64,000 nt of DNA, taken from the NCBI RefSeq assembly GCF_000488275.1, contig NZ_KI530763.1:372001-436000 (forward strand), given 5' to 3'. The notes under the pieces were generated by a model. That model had not been told where the DNA came from. It did no database searches and was given only the letters and a program-made list of their open reading frames with translations. The DNA comes from Acinetobacter brisouii CIP 110357 (GTDB lineage: Bacteria > Pseudomonadota > Gammaproteobacteria > Pseudomonadales > Moraxellaceae). Positions 36,668 to 46,447 of this stretch are shown one piece after another; the first letter of the stretch is position 1; each line of letters opens with the position of its first letter. A program made the translations under genes and the position numbers.

Positions 36668-38506
36668 TTAATTGACTGTTTGAGGCTTGAGCAACTGATA
36701 AGTAAAGTTTTGCCCATTTACCGTGTCATTATTTAAGGCTTTATATTGATCCAGCAATTGTGCCTTATCGAACTGACACGAAGCTTTTTCATGAATAAAT
36801 TTCTGATGAATCACATCATAGCATCGTGAAACACGCTCAATAAACTGATAATACGGTGGCAATGGCAAATTCGCCAGATGCAAAATTTTCGGTGCTAAAA
36901 AGCTGGTTGCTATATACGGCTGTGCCAGTATTTTGTGCTGTACAGGATAATTACTCCACAATAGTAACGGCGTTTCGTAAGCATTCAGCTCTTCACGATT
37001 CGGATCATTTTCAAAATAATGATATTCATCATAGACATTTTGTAAATTGGGCAAATGATCGCCAAAAGCAATCACAATGGTTGGGCGATCTAGGGTTTTG
37101 ACAAATTCAGTCAAATCCCGAATATGCTGATCGGCACGTGCCACCCCTGCAGTATAGGTTGCCATTTTCTGCTGTGCGCTTTCTGACAGGTTCGGATTGA
37201 GTTTATAGGACTGTGTTCCATAACGGTCATCCGCATACATCGGATGGTTTTCGACCGTAATTGCATAAATAAATTTTGGCTGATCGCTGGCAAGGTTCAA
37301 TTCGGTTTTAATCGAATCAAAGATCACATCATCATTCGCCCAGCCCGCCTGATTAAATATGGTCGAATGATTGGCTGAATTCATCATGTTTTCCAGAGAC
37401 ACAAACTTGTTAAAGCCCATCTGCTGATAAACACGGTTACGATTGTAGTAATAACGCCAGTTGTTGTGCATGGCGATGGTGTCGTAACCCAAGCTGTTCA
37501 AATATAACGGCAAGGAATAAATCGGTTTACGGATTTTGGCCACATAAACCAGCTCGTTACGAAAGAAAATCGTATTTAAACTGGTGAGCGCTTCAAATTC
37601 GACATTGGCAGTTCCACCACCAAATGATGGAGACAAGAGTGCCGACACCCGATTTTGACTGGTAAATGGGGTGAGATTTTTGGGTAATTTTTTATCGAGT
37701 AATCGTGGATTCCACATTGACTCATCCATGACCACCACAATATTCGGTTGCTCTGTGGTCGAAGATGTCGTGGGACTTGTTACAGCAGATGTCTCTAAAG
37801 GTTTAAAAATCTGTTGGATGGTTTCACGTGAAACCGTTTCATGCGGTAAAAAAGCTTCAGTTAAGCTATCCAAAATTTTCGACATGAAAAATGTGGTAAA
37901 GCCAAAATTCTGAATTTTACGAAAATCACCCATCCAGTCACTGCGGGTATTGGGAAAGCCCGACATATTTAAACAAATGCTGGGATAATCAGGTTTGCTG
38001 CATGCCCCTATCGGGCTTTTGATATAGTTTAAATAAATTGCCGAGCAGAATATCAGCACACTCAGTGTAATCTGTAGCAAATAAGTTTTGAGTAATGTTG
38101 TTTTTTCTTTTTTAAAACAGAAAATTAGCACCGCAAAAAATATGGCAATAAAGGCAAAAAAAGCAATTTTAAGTGCCAGAGGCGCAGCCTTAAAGGCTTC
38201 TGAAAACAATAAAATATCGTCAGGGCTAAAATTGGTAGAGAGATATTTTTCTTTTTTGAAATTAATAAATTCAATCAAACCGACAAAAATCTGACTGAGT
38301 ACCAACGCAGTATATTGTCGCCTGAACAGTGCAGCAAAGACCAAAATCAGGCTGTAGTTAAACACACAGGACATCAACGTCTTGGCAAGGCGGTCAGGAG
38401 AGAAACCTTCAAGGAAGAAATTCCAGTTAGAAGCAAGATAGATTGAAAAAAACGTAGAAAAACAAGCCACAAGCAAAAATAACATTTGCTGGCGTAAGGT
38501 GTTCAT
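36668..38506 (-). CDS. LTA-synthase-like phosphoglycerol/phosphoethanolamine transferase
   Basis: A 612-residue inner-membrane enzyme with about five N-terminal transmembrane helices (to residue 160) and a periplasmic sulfatase-fold domain. The metal site begins NIVVVMDESMWNP, the nucleophile is probably Thr299 in FGGGTANVEFEALTSLN, and FGDHLPNL supplies further metal ligands. These match LtaS-type alkaline phosphatase superfamily transferases. In Acinetobacter K loci a gene in this place is called pgt1. It may decorate the glycan or lipid A with a phosphoglycerol-type group; substrate unproven. Separated from galE by a terminator, so it is its own unit. Confidence 0.85.
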   Translation of the reverse strand: MNTLRQQMLFLLVACFSTFFSIYLASNWNFFLEGFSPDRLAKTLMSCVFNYSLILVFAALFRRQYTALVLSQIFVGLIEFINFKKEKYLSTNFSPDDILLFSEAFKAAPLALKIAFFAFIAIFFAVLIFCFKKEKTTLLKTYLLQITLSVLIFCSAIYLNYIKSPIGACSKPDYPSICLNMSGFPNTRSDWMGDFRKIQNFGFTTFFMSKILDSLTEAFLPHETVSRETIQQIFKPLETSAVTSPTTSSTTEQPNIVVVMDESMWNPRLLDKKLPKNLTPFTSQNRVSALLSPSFGGGTANVEFEALTSLNTIFFRNELVYVAKIRKPIYSLPLYLNSLGYDTIAMHNNWRYYYNRNRVYQQMGFNKFVSLENMMNSANHSTIFNQAGWANDDVIFDSIKTELNLASDQPKFIYAITVENHPMYADDRYGTQSYKLNPNLSESAQQKMATYTAGVARADQHIRDLTEFVKTLDRPTIVIAFGDHLPNLQNVYDEYHYFENDPNREELNAYETPLLLWSNYPVQHKILAQPYIATSFLAPKILHLANLPLPPYYQFIERVSRCYDVIHQKFIHEKASCQFDKAQLLDQYKALNNDTVNGQNFTYQLLKPQTVN

Positions 38507-38582
38507 AAGGCAGGAGCAAGGAGATTAATCAAACAGATGGTAAATTATAGCAAAAGATTGTCAGCCCTACGGGAAAGCGCCA

Positions 38583-38607
38583 ATAAAAATGGCGCATTCA
38601 GCGCCAT
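38583..38607 (-). terminator. Terminator at the end of the main polysaccharide transcript
   Basis: Minus-strand arms ATGGCGC (38607-38601) and GCGCCAT (38595-38589) with a 5-base loop are followed by TTTTTATT. It ends the unit 18 bases after the galE stop. Confidence 0.8.
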
Positions 38608-38624
38608 CTCTATCATTGTATGAA

Positions 38625-39641
38625 TTATCGATAACCCTGTGGATTCTGTTTTTGCCAGTTCCAGCTATGTTTCAGCATATCCTCTAACTGATACTGTGGC
38701 TGCCAGCCCAATTCTGCAATCGCACGCGCATTATCGGCAAAACAAGTGGCAATATCCCCTGCACGGCGCGGAGCGAATTCAAAGGCAATCGTTACACCAT
38801 TAATCTGTTCAAAGCTATTTTTGATTTCAAGAACTGAAATACCCCGCCCTGTACCAATATTCCATGCTCGACAACCTTGCTGTTGCAAACGGTTTTTCAA
38901 CGCACAAACATGTGCATTGGCTAAATCGACCACATGAATATAATCCCGCACCCCTGTGCCATCAGGCGTGTCATAATCATTGCCAAAGATCGACAATTTT
39001 TCGCGTTTTCCAACAGCAACCTGTGTGATATACGGCATTAAGTTATTAGGAATGCCTTGTGGATCTTCACCGATATGCCCAGTTGGATGTGCACCGACAG
39101 GGTTAAAATAGCGCAATAAAGCAAATGACCAGCGTTCATCAGACGCTGCCAGTTTTTCCAGCATTTGCTCAACGACTAGTTTGGTATAACCATAGTTATT
39201 ATTCGGCATGGCAGTTGGCATGTTCTCATTCAGCGGCGATGGATGCGCGTCACCATATACCGTAGCCGATGAGCTAAACACCAGACGAAATACCCCCGCC
39301 CGTTGCATTGCCTGTACCAAGTTGATACTGCCAGAAATATTATGATCAAAATAAGTGAGTGGGATCTGCTGGCTTTCACCTACGGCTTTTAACCCTGCAA
39401 AATGGATCACCGCATCAATCGCATACTCGGCAAAAATCTGATCCAGCACTCGACTGTCGCGAATATCACCTTCGATAAATTGCAGTGATTTTCCCGCAAT
39501 TTTTTGTACGCGCTGCAAGGCTTCAGGTGAACTGTTACTGAGATTATCCAGTACGATGACTTCATAATCTGCTGCAAGCAAGGCGATACAGGTATGTGAA
39601 CCAATATACCCAGCTCCGCCTGTGACTAAAATCGTTGCCAT
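38625..39641 (-). CDS. galE: UDP-glucose 4-epimerase
   Basis: A 338-residue extended SDR that interconverts UDP-Glc/UDP-Gal and often UDP-GlcNAc/UDP-GalNAc (Gne1 in Acinetobacter nomenclature). The NAD site VTGGAGYIGSHT, catalytic SSSATVYG and YGYTKLVVEQ (Tyr/Lys), and YFNPVGAHPTGHIGEDPQGIPNNLMPYI are canonical. It lies 2 bp after gpi on the same transcript. Confidence 0.95.
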   Translation of the reverse strand: MATILVTGGAGYIGSHTCIALLAADYEVIVLDNLSNSSPEALQRVQKIAGKSLQFIEGDIRDSRVLDQIFAEYAIDAVIHFAGLKAVGESQQIPLTYFDHNISGSINLVQAMQRAGVFRLVFSSSATVYGDAHPSPLNENMPTAMPNNNYGYTKLVVEQMLEKLAASDERWSFALLRYFNPVGAHPTGHIGEDPQGIPNNLMPYITQVAVGKREKLSIFGNDYDTPDGTGVRDYIHVVDLANAHVCALKNRLQQQGCRAWNIGTGRGISVLEIKNSFEQINGVTIAFEFAPRRAGDIATCFADNARAIAELGWQPQYQLEDMLKHSWNWQKQNPQGYR

Positions 39642-39643
39642 GT

Positions 39644-41311
39644 TTATTTTCCTAACAGAATCGTGAGTAAGCCTTGTGTCGATGCATCCAGTTGCAACTC
39701 ATCTTGCTGCTGACCATTTAAAATCGGCAATAACTGATTGGCAATTTCCTTGCCTTTTTCCACGCCCCACTGGTCAAAGGGATTAATGTTCCAAATCACG
39801 GATTGTACAAAAACTTTATGCTCATAACAGGCGATCAGCATGCCCAAACTATATGGATTAAGCTCATCCACCAACAGGGTTGAACTACCCTGATTCCCCG
39901 CATACTGTTTATAAATGGGTAAATGATCCAGCTCACTTTTATCCAAAGCTTGATTACCAAATGCCAGTAAACGTGATTGTGCCAAACAGTTCGACAGCGC
40001 CAGATGATGCTGCTCGATCAGGGCACTGGCATTTTCCACATAGGTAAATTGCTGAGCATTGTAACGTTGTACAGGAGCAAGAAAATCACAACTGACTGCA
40101 TGCGTGCCCTGATGTAGCAATTGATAAAAGGCATGTTGGGCATTTGGGCCAACTTCCCCCCAAACAATCGGGCAGGTTCTCATACTGACTTTTTGACCAT
40201 TGCGCTGAATCGATTTACCATTCGATTCCATTTCCAGTTGCTGCAAATACGCCGCAAAATATTTTAAACGCCCGTCATAAGGTAAAATGGCATGGGTCTG
40301 TACATCGAGAAAATTGGTATTCCAAACCCCAAGCAGCCCCATGAGTACTGGAATATTCTCTGCAAAATCAGTTGAACGGAAATGCTGATCAATCGCATGC
40401 GCCCCTGCTAAAAACTGCTGAAAACCTTTAACGCCAATGGTTAAAGCAATCGGTAGACCAATACATGACCATAGCGAATAACGCCCGCCCACCCAGTCCC
40501 AAAGCAGGAACTGTTTGTCCGCAGCGATTCCCCATGCCGTCATCTTATCTGCTTTGGTCGATACGCCAATAAAATGACTTTTCGTCACCTTATCTTGCTG
40601 GCCCAAAGCTTTTTCAAGCCACAAACGCGCAGTTTGTGCATTGGACAGCGTATCAATCGTACCAAACGATTTCGATGAAATAATAAACAGTGTCGTCTCA
40701 GGTCGTAGCTGATGCAGCAAATCTGAAAGCTGGCTGCCGTCCATGGTCGAAACAAAATGCACATGCAACGATTTTGCGGTATTGACTTTAAAATCCGACA
40801 AGGCATGGGTCGCCATCAGTGGCCCTAGGTCAGACCCACCGACTCCGATATTGACCACATCCTGAATCACTTCACCTGTTGCACCACGATATTGCCCTGC
40901 ATGGATTTTTTCCACCAAAGCATACATACGCTGTAATTGCTGCTGAACTTGATCGGAAAATGTAGGAAATTCAGCGGACTTCGCAGGCAAACGCAGTGCC
41001 CAATGCATCGCTGCACGCTGTTCAGTATAGTTAATCCGCTGCTCGGAAAATAAGGCTTGAATCCATTCCTTAAGCTGTTGTTGCTCAGCTAAGCGAACCA
41101 ACTGCTGGATAATCCGCTGGTCAATACGTTGCTTACTATAATCCAGAAACAACTGTTCAAACCGCAATGAAAACTGTTGAAAACGCTCGGCATCTAGTTC
41201 GAATAACTCCGTCAGATGTAACTGCGACATCGTTTCAGCCAAACTGCTGAGTTGTTGCTGTGCCAAACTGGTTTGGTGTTTGGGGAAATGGGTAATATTT
41301 TCTTCTGTCAT
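39644..41311 (-). CDS. pgi: Glucose-6-phosphate isomerase
   Basis: A 555-residue isomerase of glucose 6-phosphate and fructose 6-phosphate (called gpi in Acinetobacter K loci). The signatures [35 protein letters not shown] and [12 protein letters not shown] are intact. In glucose-non-fermenting Acinetobacter it mainly runs towards glucose 6-phosphate to supply sugar nucleotides. Its ATG overlaps the ugd stop by four bases (ATGA), indicating coupled translation. Confidence 0.96.
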   Translation of the reverse strand: MTEENITHFPKHQTSLAQQQLSSLAETMSQLHLTELFELDAERFQQFSLRFEQLFLDYSKQRIDQRIIQQLVRLAEQQQLKEWIQALFSEQRINYTEQRAAMHWALRLPAKSAEFPTFSDQVQQQLQRMYALVEKIHAGQYRGATGEVIQDVVNIGVGGSDLGPLMATHALSDFKVNTAKSLHVHFVSTMDGSQLSDLLHQLRPETTLFIISSKSFGTIDTLSNAQTARLWLEKALGQQDKVTKSHFIGVSTKADKMTAWGIAADKQFLLWDWVGGRYSLWSCIGLPIALTIGVKGFQQFLAGAHAIDQHFRSTDFAENIPVLMGLLGVWNTNFLDVQTHAILPYDGRLKYFAAYLQQLEMESNGKSIQRNGQKVSMRTCPIVWGEVGPNAQHAFYQLLHQGTHAVSCDFLAPVQRYNAQQFTYVENASALIEQHHLALSNCLAQSRLLAFGNQALDKSELDHLPIYKQYAGNQGSSTLLVDELNPYSLGMLIACYEHKVFVQSVIWNINPFDQWGVEKGKEIANQLLPILNGQQQDELQLDASTQGLLTILLGK

Positions 41312-42567
41312 TGTCGACCAACCCCTGCGTAGGCAAAACCTTGTGCCTTCACATAATCAGGATCATAAATATTGCGTCCATCCAGAATTAAAGGATGCTG
41401 CATCAACTGATGCAAAAGACGATAATCTAAACTTAAATACTGTTTCCATGCCGTCAGCAAACATAGTGCTGCTGCACCTTGCGTGGCTTCATACTGATCT
41501 TCACACAACACCAAATCAGCACGGTTTCCATATTGCTCGGCAATCAGTGATAAAGCCTGTGGATCATGTAATTGCACAATCGCACCTTGCGCCCAAAGCG
41601 CTTGCAACATGGTATGAATCGGAGAGTAATCGGTACGTGGTGTGTCCTCTTTAAACGAAGCCCCCCAAATTGCAATCACTTTGCCTTTCAGGTCACACTG
41701 ATAATAATTCCATAGCTTACGGAACAGGATTTCTTTTTGTTGTTCATTAATTTCCCAGACCTGCTCCAACAACTGACCTTTCACCCCTGCATCTGCAATC
41801 GTTTTAGACAGCGTTAAAATATCGTGGGAAAAGTTTGCTCCGCCAAAGCCTGCCCCTGCTGCCAAATAACTCGAACCAATTCGATTATCTGCCCCCAGAC
41901 CTAAGCGAACATTGGCAATATCGATATTGAGTTTTTCTGCTACCTGAGCCAGATCATTCATATAACTAATGCGTGTTGCCAACATGCCTGAAATACTGAG
42001 TTTAGTGAACTCAGCGTCTAGAACTGGCATAAAGACATAATGATGATTTGCGCGATAAAAAGGTCGTAAAATCTCTTTGATTTGTGGCTTCACATCCAGA
42101 TGATCAATGCCAATCACCACATGAGAAACTTGTAAGACACTATTAATGGCATTGCCTTCTTGCACCATATCTGGCAAATAACACCAATAATCTTGAGGCA
42201 ATTTTTGTTTTAAGGCTGTTGTCCCATTTAAACCAAAGCTAGAACCATTAATCATTAACTTCGGATGAATAATCGGCTGTTGTTGTAAATAATTTAAAAT
42301 AAAATCAACTTGTTGTTCTTCATTGCTATTAAATGCAAAAAAATAAGCATCTATATGTAAAGGGATTTCTGCTAAATCACATACTGATAATCTTTTCGTC
42401 TGTGCCTGAGTAGAGATGAGCTGATTAACCGTTTTATCTTGATACTGGATAGAACTCGTTTGATCATCACTTGAATATGGACTCCAAAAAACCTGGTGTC
42501 CATATTCTGCAAATAACCCAGCCATAACGCCCGCATTCAATGTCGCTCCATAAACTGCGATTTTCAT
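41308..42567 (-). CDS. ugd: UDP-glucose 6-dehydrogenase-like protein lacking the catalytic cysteine
   Basis: A 419-residue member of the UDP-glucose/GDP-mannose dehydrogenase family by alignment: [59 protein letters not shown] and LDGRNIYDP. Oddities: the catalytic loop normally GGSCFPKD reads GGANFSHD, so the nucleophilic Cys is Asn245. The N-terminal GxGxxG reads YGATLNAG, and the helix Asn in KYxxN is Ser. Activity as a two-step dehydrogenase is therefore doubtful from sequence alone, though the gene is intact and sits in its usual place between galU and gpi. Confidence 0.88.
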   Translation of the reverse strand: MKIAVYGATLNAGVMAGLFAEYGHQVFWSPYSSDDQTSSIQYQDKTVNQLISTQAQTKRLSVCDLAEIPLHIDAYFFAFNSNEEQQVDFILNYLQQQPIIHPKLMINGSSFGLNGTTALKQKLPQDYWCYLPDMVQEGNAINSVLQVSHVVIGIDHLDVKPQIKEILRPFYRANHHYVFMPVLDAEFTKLSISGMLATRISYMNDLAQVAEKLNIDIANVRLGLGADNRIGSSYLAAGAGFGGANFSHDILTLSKTIADAGVKGQLLEQVWEINEQQKEILFRKLWNYYQCDLKGKVIAIWGASFKEDTPRTDYSPIHTMLQALWAQGAIVQLHDPQALSLIAEQYGNRADLVLCEDQYEATQGAAALCLLTAWKQYLSLDYRLLHQLMQHPLILDGRNIYDPDYVKAQGFAYAGVGRQ

Positions 42568-42582
42568 GGCATTTCATCTCTC

Positions 42583-43458
42583 TTAAAGTTTCAGTTCCTG
42601 AATGAGTTCAATAAATTTTTCACCCAATTTAGGATGCTCAACAGCATAGTGCAGTACTGCCTTGAGGTAACCGAGCTTGCTGCCACAGTCAAATGTCACA
42701 CCAGACATACGATAGGCTTCGACCGCATCAGTTTGTTGAAGCATCGCAATCGCATCGGTCAGCTGGATTTCATTGCCTGCGCCTTTCGGTGTCTGCTGTA
42801 ATAACTGCATGATTTTGGCAGGTAAAATATAACGCCCGACCACAGATAAATTACTTGGTGCAGTGCCTACAGCAGGTTTTTCAATAATGCCCTGCATGAC
42901 TATACTTTGCCCTTCGACAGGGACTGTATTTACATCAACAATGCCATATTGATCGACCAAATGGTCAGGCACCGCTTCAACCATAATTTGTGCAGCTTGT
43001 ACCTGTTGGTAACGCGCGGCCATTTGTGCCAAATCATTTTGCTCAGTTTGACTTTTGACCAAAACATCAGGTAACAATACTGCAAATGGCTCATCACCAA
43101 TCAATGACTTGGCGCACAATACTGCATGCCCCAAACCCAAAGGCTGCGGCTGGCGCACACTCACAATGCTGACATGCTCAGGCACAATCTGGCGAATCTC
43201 TGCCAACAAGTCCCATTTTTGTTTTTGTTCTAATGTGGTTTCAAGTTCAAAATTACGGTCAAAATAGTTTTCAATCGAGGCTTTTGAAGAATGTGTCACC
43301 AAAATAATCTGTTCGATACCCGCTTCAACGGCTTCACGTACGACATATTCGATTGCAGGTCGATCAACTACGGTGACCATTTCTTTTGGAATGGACTTGC
43401 TGGCAGGTAAAAACCGTGTTCCCAAGCCTGCAACAGGCAAAATCGCTTTTTTAATCAT
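42583..43458 (-). CDS. galU: UTP-glucose-1-phosphate uridylyltransferase
   Basis: A 291-residue nucleotidyltransferase making UDP-glucose. AVLPVAGLGTRFLPASKSIPKEM is the nucleotide-binding loop; LGHAVLCAKSLIGDEPFAVLLPDVL and VGRYILPAKI complete the family. Product feeds GalE and Ugd. It lies 15 bp upstream of ugd and 14 bp downstream of itrA. Confidence 0.96.
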   Translation of the reverse strand: MIKKAILPVAGLGTRFLPASKSIPKEMVTVVDRPAIEYVVREAVEAGIEQIILVTHSSKASIENYFDRNFELETTLEQKQKWDLLAEIRQIVPEHVSIVSVRQPQPLGLGHAVLCAKSLIGDEPFAVLLPDVLVKSQTEQNDLAQMAARYQQVQAAQIMVEAVPDHLVDQYGIVDVNTVPVEGQSIVMQGIIEKPAVGTAPSNLSVVGRYILPAKIMQLLQQTPKGAGNEIQLTDAIAMLQQTDAVEAYRMSGVTFDCGSKLGYLKAVLHYAVEHPKLGEKFIELIQELKL

Positions 43459-43472
43459 TCATTTCACTATTA

Positions 43473-44093
43473 TCAGGTTTTAGTTTGTTTCGATACGTCA
43501 GGATCACTACCTGTAAATAGTGATGGCCCTACATGTCCAGGCGCATTAATGCCTTCTTTTTTCAGCATCACCGATACGGTCTTGAACATGATTTTGAAGT
43601 CCACCCAGACATTGTGATGATCAACATACCAGACATCACATTTAAAACGCTCTTCATAATCGAGCTCGTTGCGCCCACTAATCTGTGCAAGACCCGTCAT
43701 GCCTGGACGCACTTCCAGACGGCGTGCCTGTTCAGGGGTATAGTGCTCAACAAACTCTTTGAGCATCGGGCGAGGCCCCACTACACTCATGTCACCTTTA
43801 ATGACGTTAAGCAATTGCGGCATTTCATCCAGACTGGTTGAACGCAACTTTTGACCAAACGGCGTAATGCGCTGATCGTCTGGGAGTGGATTGCCATGCT
43901 GATCAAGTGCGTCTTTCATAGAGCGAAACTTCATCATTTTAAACAGCTTGCCATCTTTCCCTGGACGTTCTTGGTAAAAGAAAATTGGTGAACCCAAATT
44001 CTTTTTGACCTTGAAGGCAACATAAATAAACACAGGCAACAAAATCGTAAATGCAATAGAAGCAATAATGATATCGACAAGTCTTTTGAGCAT
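43473..44093 (-). CDS. itrA: Initiating sugar-phosphate transferase (ItrA)
   Basis: A 206-residue monotopic phosphoglycosyl transferase of the PglC/WcaJ-core type. One N-terminal membrane hairpin (LVDIIIASIAFTILLPVFIYVAF) is followed by QERPGKDGKLFKMMKFRSM, the catalytic DE pair in SLDEMPQL, and VVGPRPMLKEFVEHY plus RPGMTGLAQISGRNELDYEERF. It attaches the first sugar phosphate to undecaprenyl phosphate. The short form matches ItrA2-type enzymes thought to use a GalNAc-type sugar; that assignment is from memory and unproven here. A 152-bp gap upstream separates it from the glycosyltransferases. Confidence 0.93.
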   Translation of the reverse strand: MLKRLVDIIIASIAFTILLPVFIYVAFKVKKNLGSPIFFYQERPGKDGKLFKMMKFRSMKDALDQHGNPLPDDQRITPFGQKLRSTSLDEMPQLLNVIKGDMSVVGPRPMLKEFVEHYTPEQARRLEVRPGMTGLAQISGRNELDYEERFKCDVWYVDHHNVWVDFKIMFKTVSVMLKKEGINAPGHVGPSLFTGSDPDVSKQTKT

Positions 44094-44245
44094 GATTATT
44101 TCACCCGCAAACCGAAATCACATCGCATAGCGATAGTAGACATTTAATTGAACCTTGTTGAAACTCTGGTCTGCCGAAATGGTAGATCAATTTTTAAAAG
44201 CATATTTTATCAACTCTTGGGCGAAACTGCCATTCATGTACAGCA
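44094..44245 (-). other. Intergenic gap before itrA
   Basis: This 152-bp gap is the only sizeable break inside the polysaccharide cluster. On the minus strand it can encode a 16-residue peptide, MNGSFAQELIKYAFKN (ATG near 44237), which may be a gene remnant. A weak promoter, TTCAAC with TACTAT 18 bp apart, could start a separate itrA-to-galE transcript. Confidence 0.4.
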
Positions 44246-45406
44246 TCAATGCACCGATGAATCTGTCACAAATTGCATCGCCTGTAACATTTGCTGGTTA
44301 ACCTGTTTGACCTCATAACGCTGCTGTACCAATGCCAAAGAGCTGGCTGCCATCTGTTCGATCTGTGCAGGCTGTTCGATCAGGCGTTGCATTGCTTGGG
44401 CCAGTGCATCGGCATCGCGTACAGGGACTTTAAAACCATTTTGCCCTTCAATCACCGTTTCCTTACAACCTGGTGCATCGGTGGTGATAATGGCACGGCG
44501 CATTGCCATGGCTTCGAGTACCGAACGTGGAATACCCTCACGATAAGACGGCAACACAAAAATATTGGCTTGGCAAATCGCCTGACGGACATCACTGAGC
44601 TTGCCCCAGTACTGAATCAAACCCGATGCCATCCACGCTTCCAGATCATCCTGAGCAATTGCCGCAGGGTTTTCATCAATCCAGCCGACCAGATGAAAAT
44701 GTGCTGCAGGATAGCGCTGTTTAATTTGCTTGGCTGCGGCGATATATTCATACACACCTTTGTCTTTCAATAAACGTGCCACCATCAAAAAGATCGGCTG
44801 TGGTTGTCCTTTTTCATCCAGTAATAACGGCTGCGGAGCAAATTTTTCGGTATTCACGCCTGAGCCATTCACAATATAGGTCGGAATCCGCACGGGCAGA
44901 TGCTTCAACTCACGCACCAAAGCCAGATCATCGGCATTTTGAAAAATCACCGCACTGGCTTTGCTCAAGGCAAAGCGGAAAATCTGGTTAAACAGACGTT
45001 TCACATATTTAAAACGACCCGCTGACTGATCATTCTGAAAGGCAAAGCCCAAACCGCTGAGTAAAATATAGCGCTCAGGCACTTTCGCCAGATACGCTGC
45101 AATCGTGCCATACAGAATCGGTTTAATGGTATAGCTCAGCACTTTATTGGGGCGTATGGCTTTAAGCTGCTGGTAAATTGCCAACATGGTTTTCGAGTCT
45201 GCGACAGGATTGGTGCCCATTTTTTGTAATGGGTAACTGTGTAAAGCAAATCCCAGCTTCTGAAAATACGCCTGATCTTCAGGATACAACTCGATATTCG
45301 GCGCAAGAATATGAATCGCATAGCCTTGCGCTGCAATGCTATTCAGCAAGTCGCCCCGAAAATTTCGGACGGTATGCAGGTCATTAGAAATAATACAGAA
45401 CTTCAT
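44246..45406 (-). CDS. Glycosyltransferase family 4 (PglA-like)
   Basis: A 386-residue GT-B retaining glycosyltransferase. The N-terminal domain starts MKFCIISNDLHTVRNFRGDLL with LLSGLGFAFQ. The C-terminal domain has LMVARLLKDKGVYEYIAAA, HLVGWIDENPAA, and the donor-binding E-x7-E as PSYREGIPRSVLEAMAMRRAIITTD. It resembles Campylobacter PglA, which adds the second sugar of a lipid-linked glycan, and its position directly after the initiator fits. Donor sugar not readable. Confidence 0.88.
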   Translation of the reverse strand: MKFCIISNDLHTVRNFRGDLLNSIAAQGYAIHILAPNIELYPEDQAYFQKLGFALHSYPLQKMGTNPVADSKTMLAIYQQLKAIRPNKVLSYTIKPILYGTIAAYLAKVPERYILLSGLGFAFQNDQSAGRFKYVKRLFNQIFRFALSKASAVIFQNADDLALVRELKHLPVRIPTYIVNGSGVNTEKFAPQPLLLDEKGQPQPIFLMVARLLKDKGVYEYIAAAKQIKQRYPAAHFHLVGWIDENPAAIAQDDLEAWMASGLIQYWGKLSDVRQAICQANIFVLPSYREGIPRSVLEAMAMRRAIITTDAPGCKETVIEGQNGFKVPVRDADALAQAMQRLIEQPAQIEQMAASSLALVQQRYEVKQVNQQMLQAMQFVTDSSVH

Positions 45407-45409
45407 AGA

Positions 45410-46447
45410 TTATTTTGCTGAACCTTGTAAATGCTGGACATACCACGGCATAGCTTGTTCAATGCCCTGTGCAATATTGAACTGCGGCTGATAACCCAGC
45501 AAAGTTTGAATTTTGGAAATATCAGCCTGCGAATGGCGCACATCGCCTGCTCGGAAATCGCGATACACAGCAGCTTGCGTATAGTGCACCGCATTTTTCG
45601 CCAAGGTTTCAGTCAGCATATTAAACAGTTGATTGAGATCAGTTCGCCCGCCCACTGCAACATTGTAAATCTGATTGAGTGCAGCCGGATTTTCTGTAGT
45701 CGCTGCCAACAGGTTTGCCTGCACGGCATTGGCAATATAGTTAAAGTCGCGACTGGTTGAACCATCACCATTGATATACACCGTATCGCCCTGAATCATG
45801 GCAGCCGTCCATTTTGGAATCACTGCGGCATAAGCACCATCTGGGGTTTGGCGTTTCCCAAAAATATTAAAATAACGCAGACCAATCGAGTTAAAGCCAT
45901 AACAACGCTGGAACACGCTGGCATATAGCTCATTGACATATTTGGTCACGGCATACGGCGACAAGGGATTACCAATAATCTCTTCTTTTTTAGGTAAGGC
46001 AGGATGATCACCATAAGTCGAGCTACTGGCAGCATAGACAAAGTTTTTGACTTGAGCCTCTTTGGCAGCCACCAACATATTCACAAAGCCCGAGATGTTG
46101 GAAGCATTGGTCGCAATCGGGTTTTCAATCGAACGCGGTACTGAACCCAGCGCCGCCTGATGCAACACATAATCCACACCTGCACACGCCGTTTGGCAGT
46201 CTTCAAGGTTGCAAATATCACCCTGAATAAATTTGAAATTCTGCCATTGTTCAGCCGACACGGTGGCCTGCACTTCATCGAGATTGTGCTGAAAACCTGT
46301 CGAAAAGTTATCTAAGCCAACCACACGCTGACCTAGCAACAACAGTTGTTCCAGCAAATTTGAACCAATAAATCCCGCGATGCCTGTGACTAACCACGTT
46401 TTAGGTTGCTGTTGCAGTTGTTCGCAACATTGTTGATATTGGCTCAT
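45410..46447 (-). CDS. UDP-N-acetylglucosamine/glucuronate 4-epimerase (WbpP/TviC-like)
   Basis: A 345-residue extended SDR. The N-terminus carries [16 protein letters not shown] and [14 protein letters not shown]; catalysis by SSSTYGD and [14 protein letters not shown]; and [30 protein letters not shown], all typical of the WbpP/TviC group that epimerises UDP-GlcNAc or UDP-GlcNAcA at C4. With Gna in the same cluster it should provide UDP-GalNAcA or UDP-GalNAc. Its ATG region overlaps the following glycosyltransferase stop by four bases. Confidence 0.9.
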   Translation of the reverse strand: MSQYQQCCEQLQQQPKTWLVTGIAGFIGSNLLEQLLLLGQRVVGLDNFSTGFQHNLDEVQATVSAEQWQNFKFIQGDICNLEDCQTACAGVDYVLHQAALGSVPRSIENPIATNASNISGFVNMLVAAKEAQVKNFVYAASSSTYGDHPALPKKEEIIGNPLSPYAVTKYVNELYASVFQRCYGFNSIGLRYFNIFGKRQTPDGAYAAVIPKWTAAMIQGDTVYINGDGSTSRDFNYIANAVQANLLAATTENPAALNQIYNVAVGGRTDLNQLFNMLTETLAKNAVHYTQAAVYRDFRAGDVRHSQADISKIQTLLGYQPQFNIAQGIEQAMPWYVQHLQGSAK

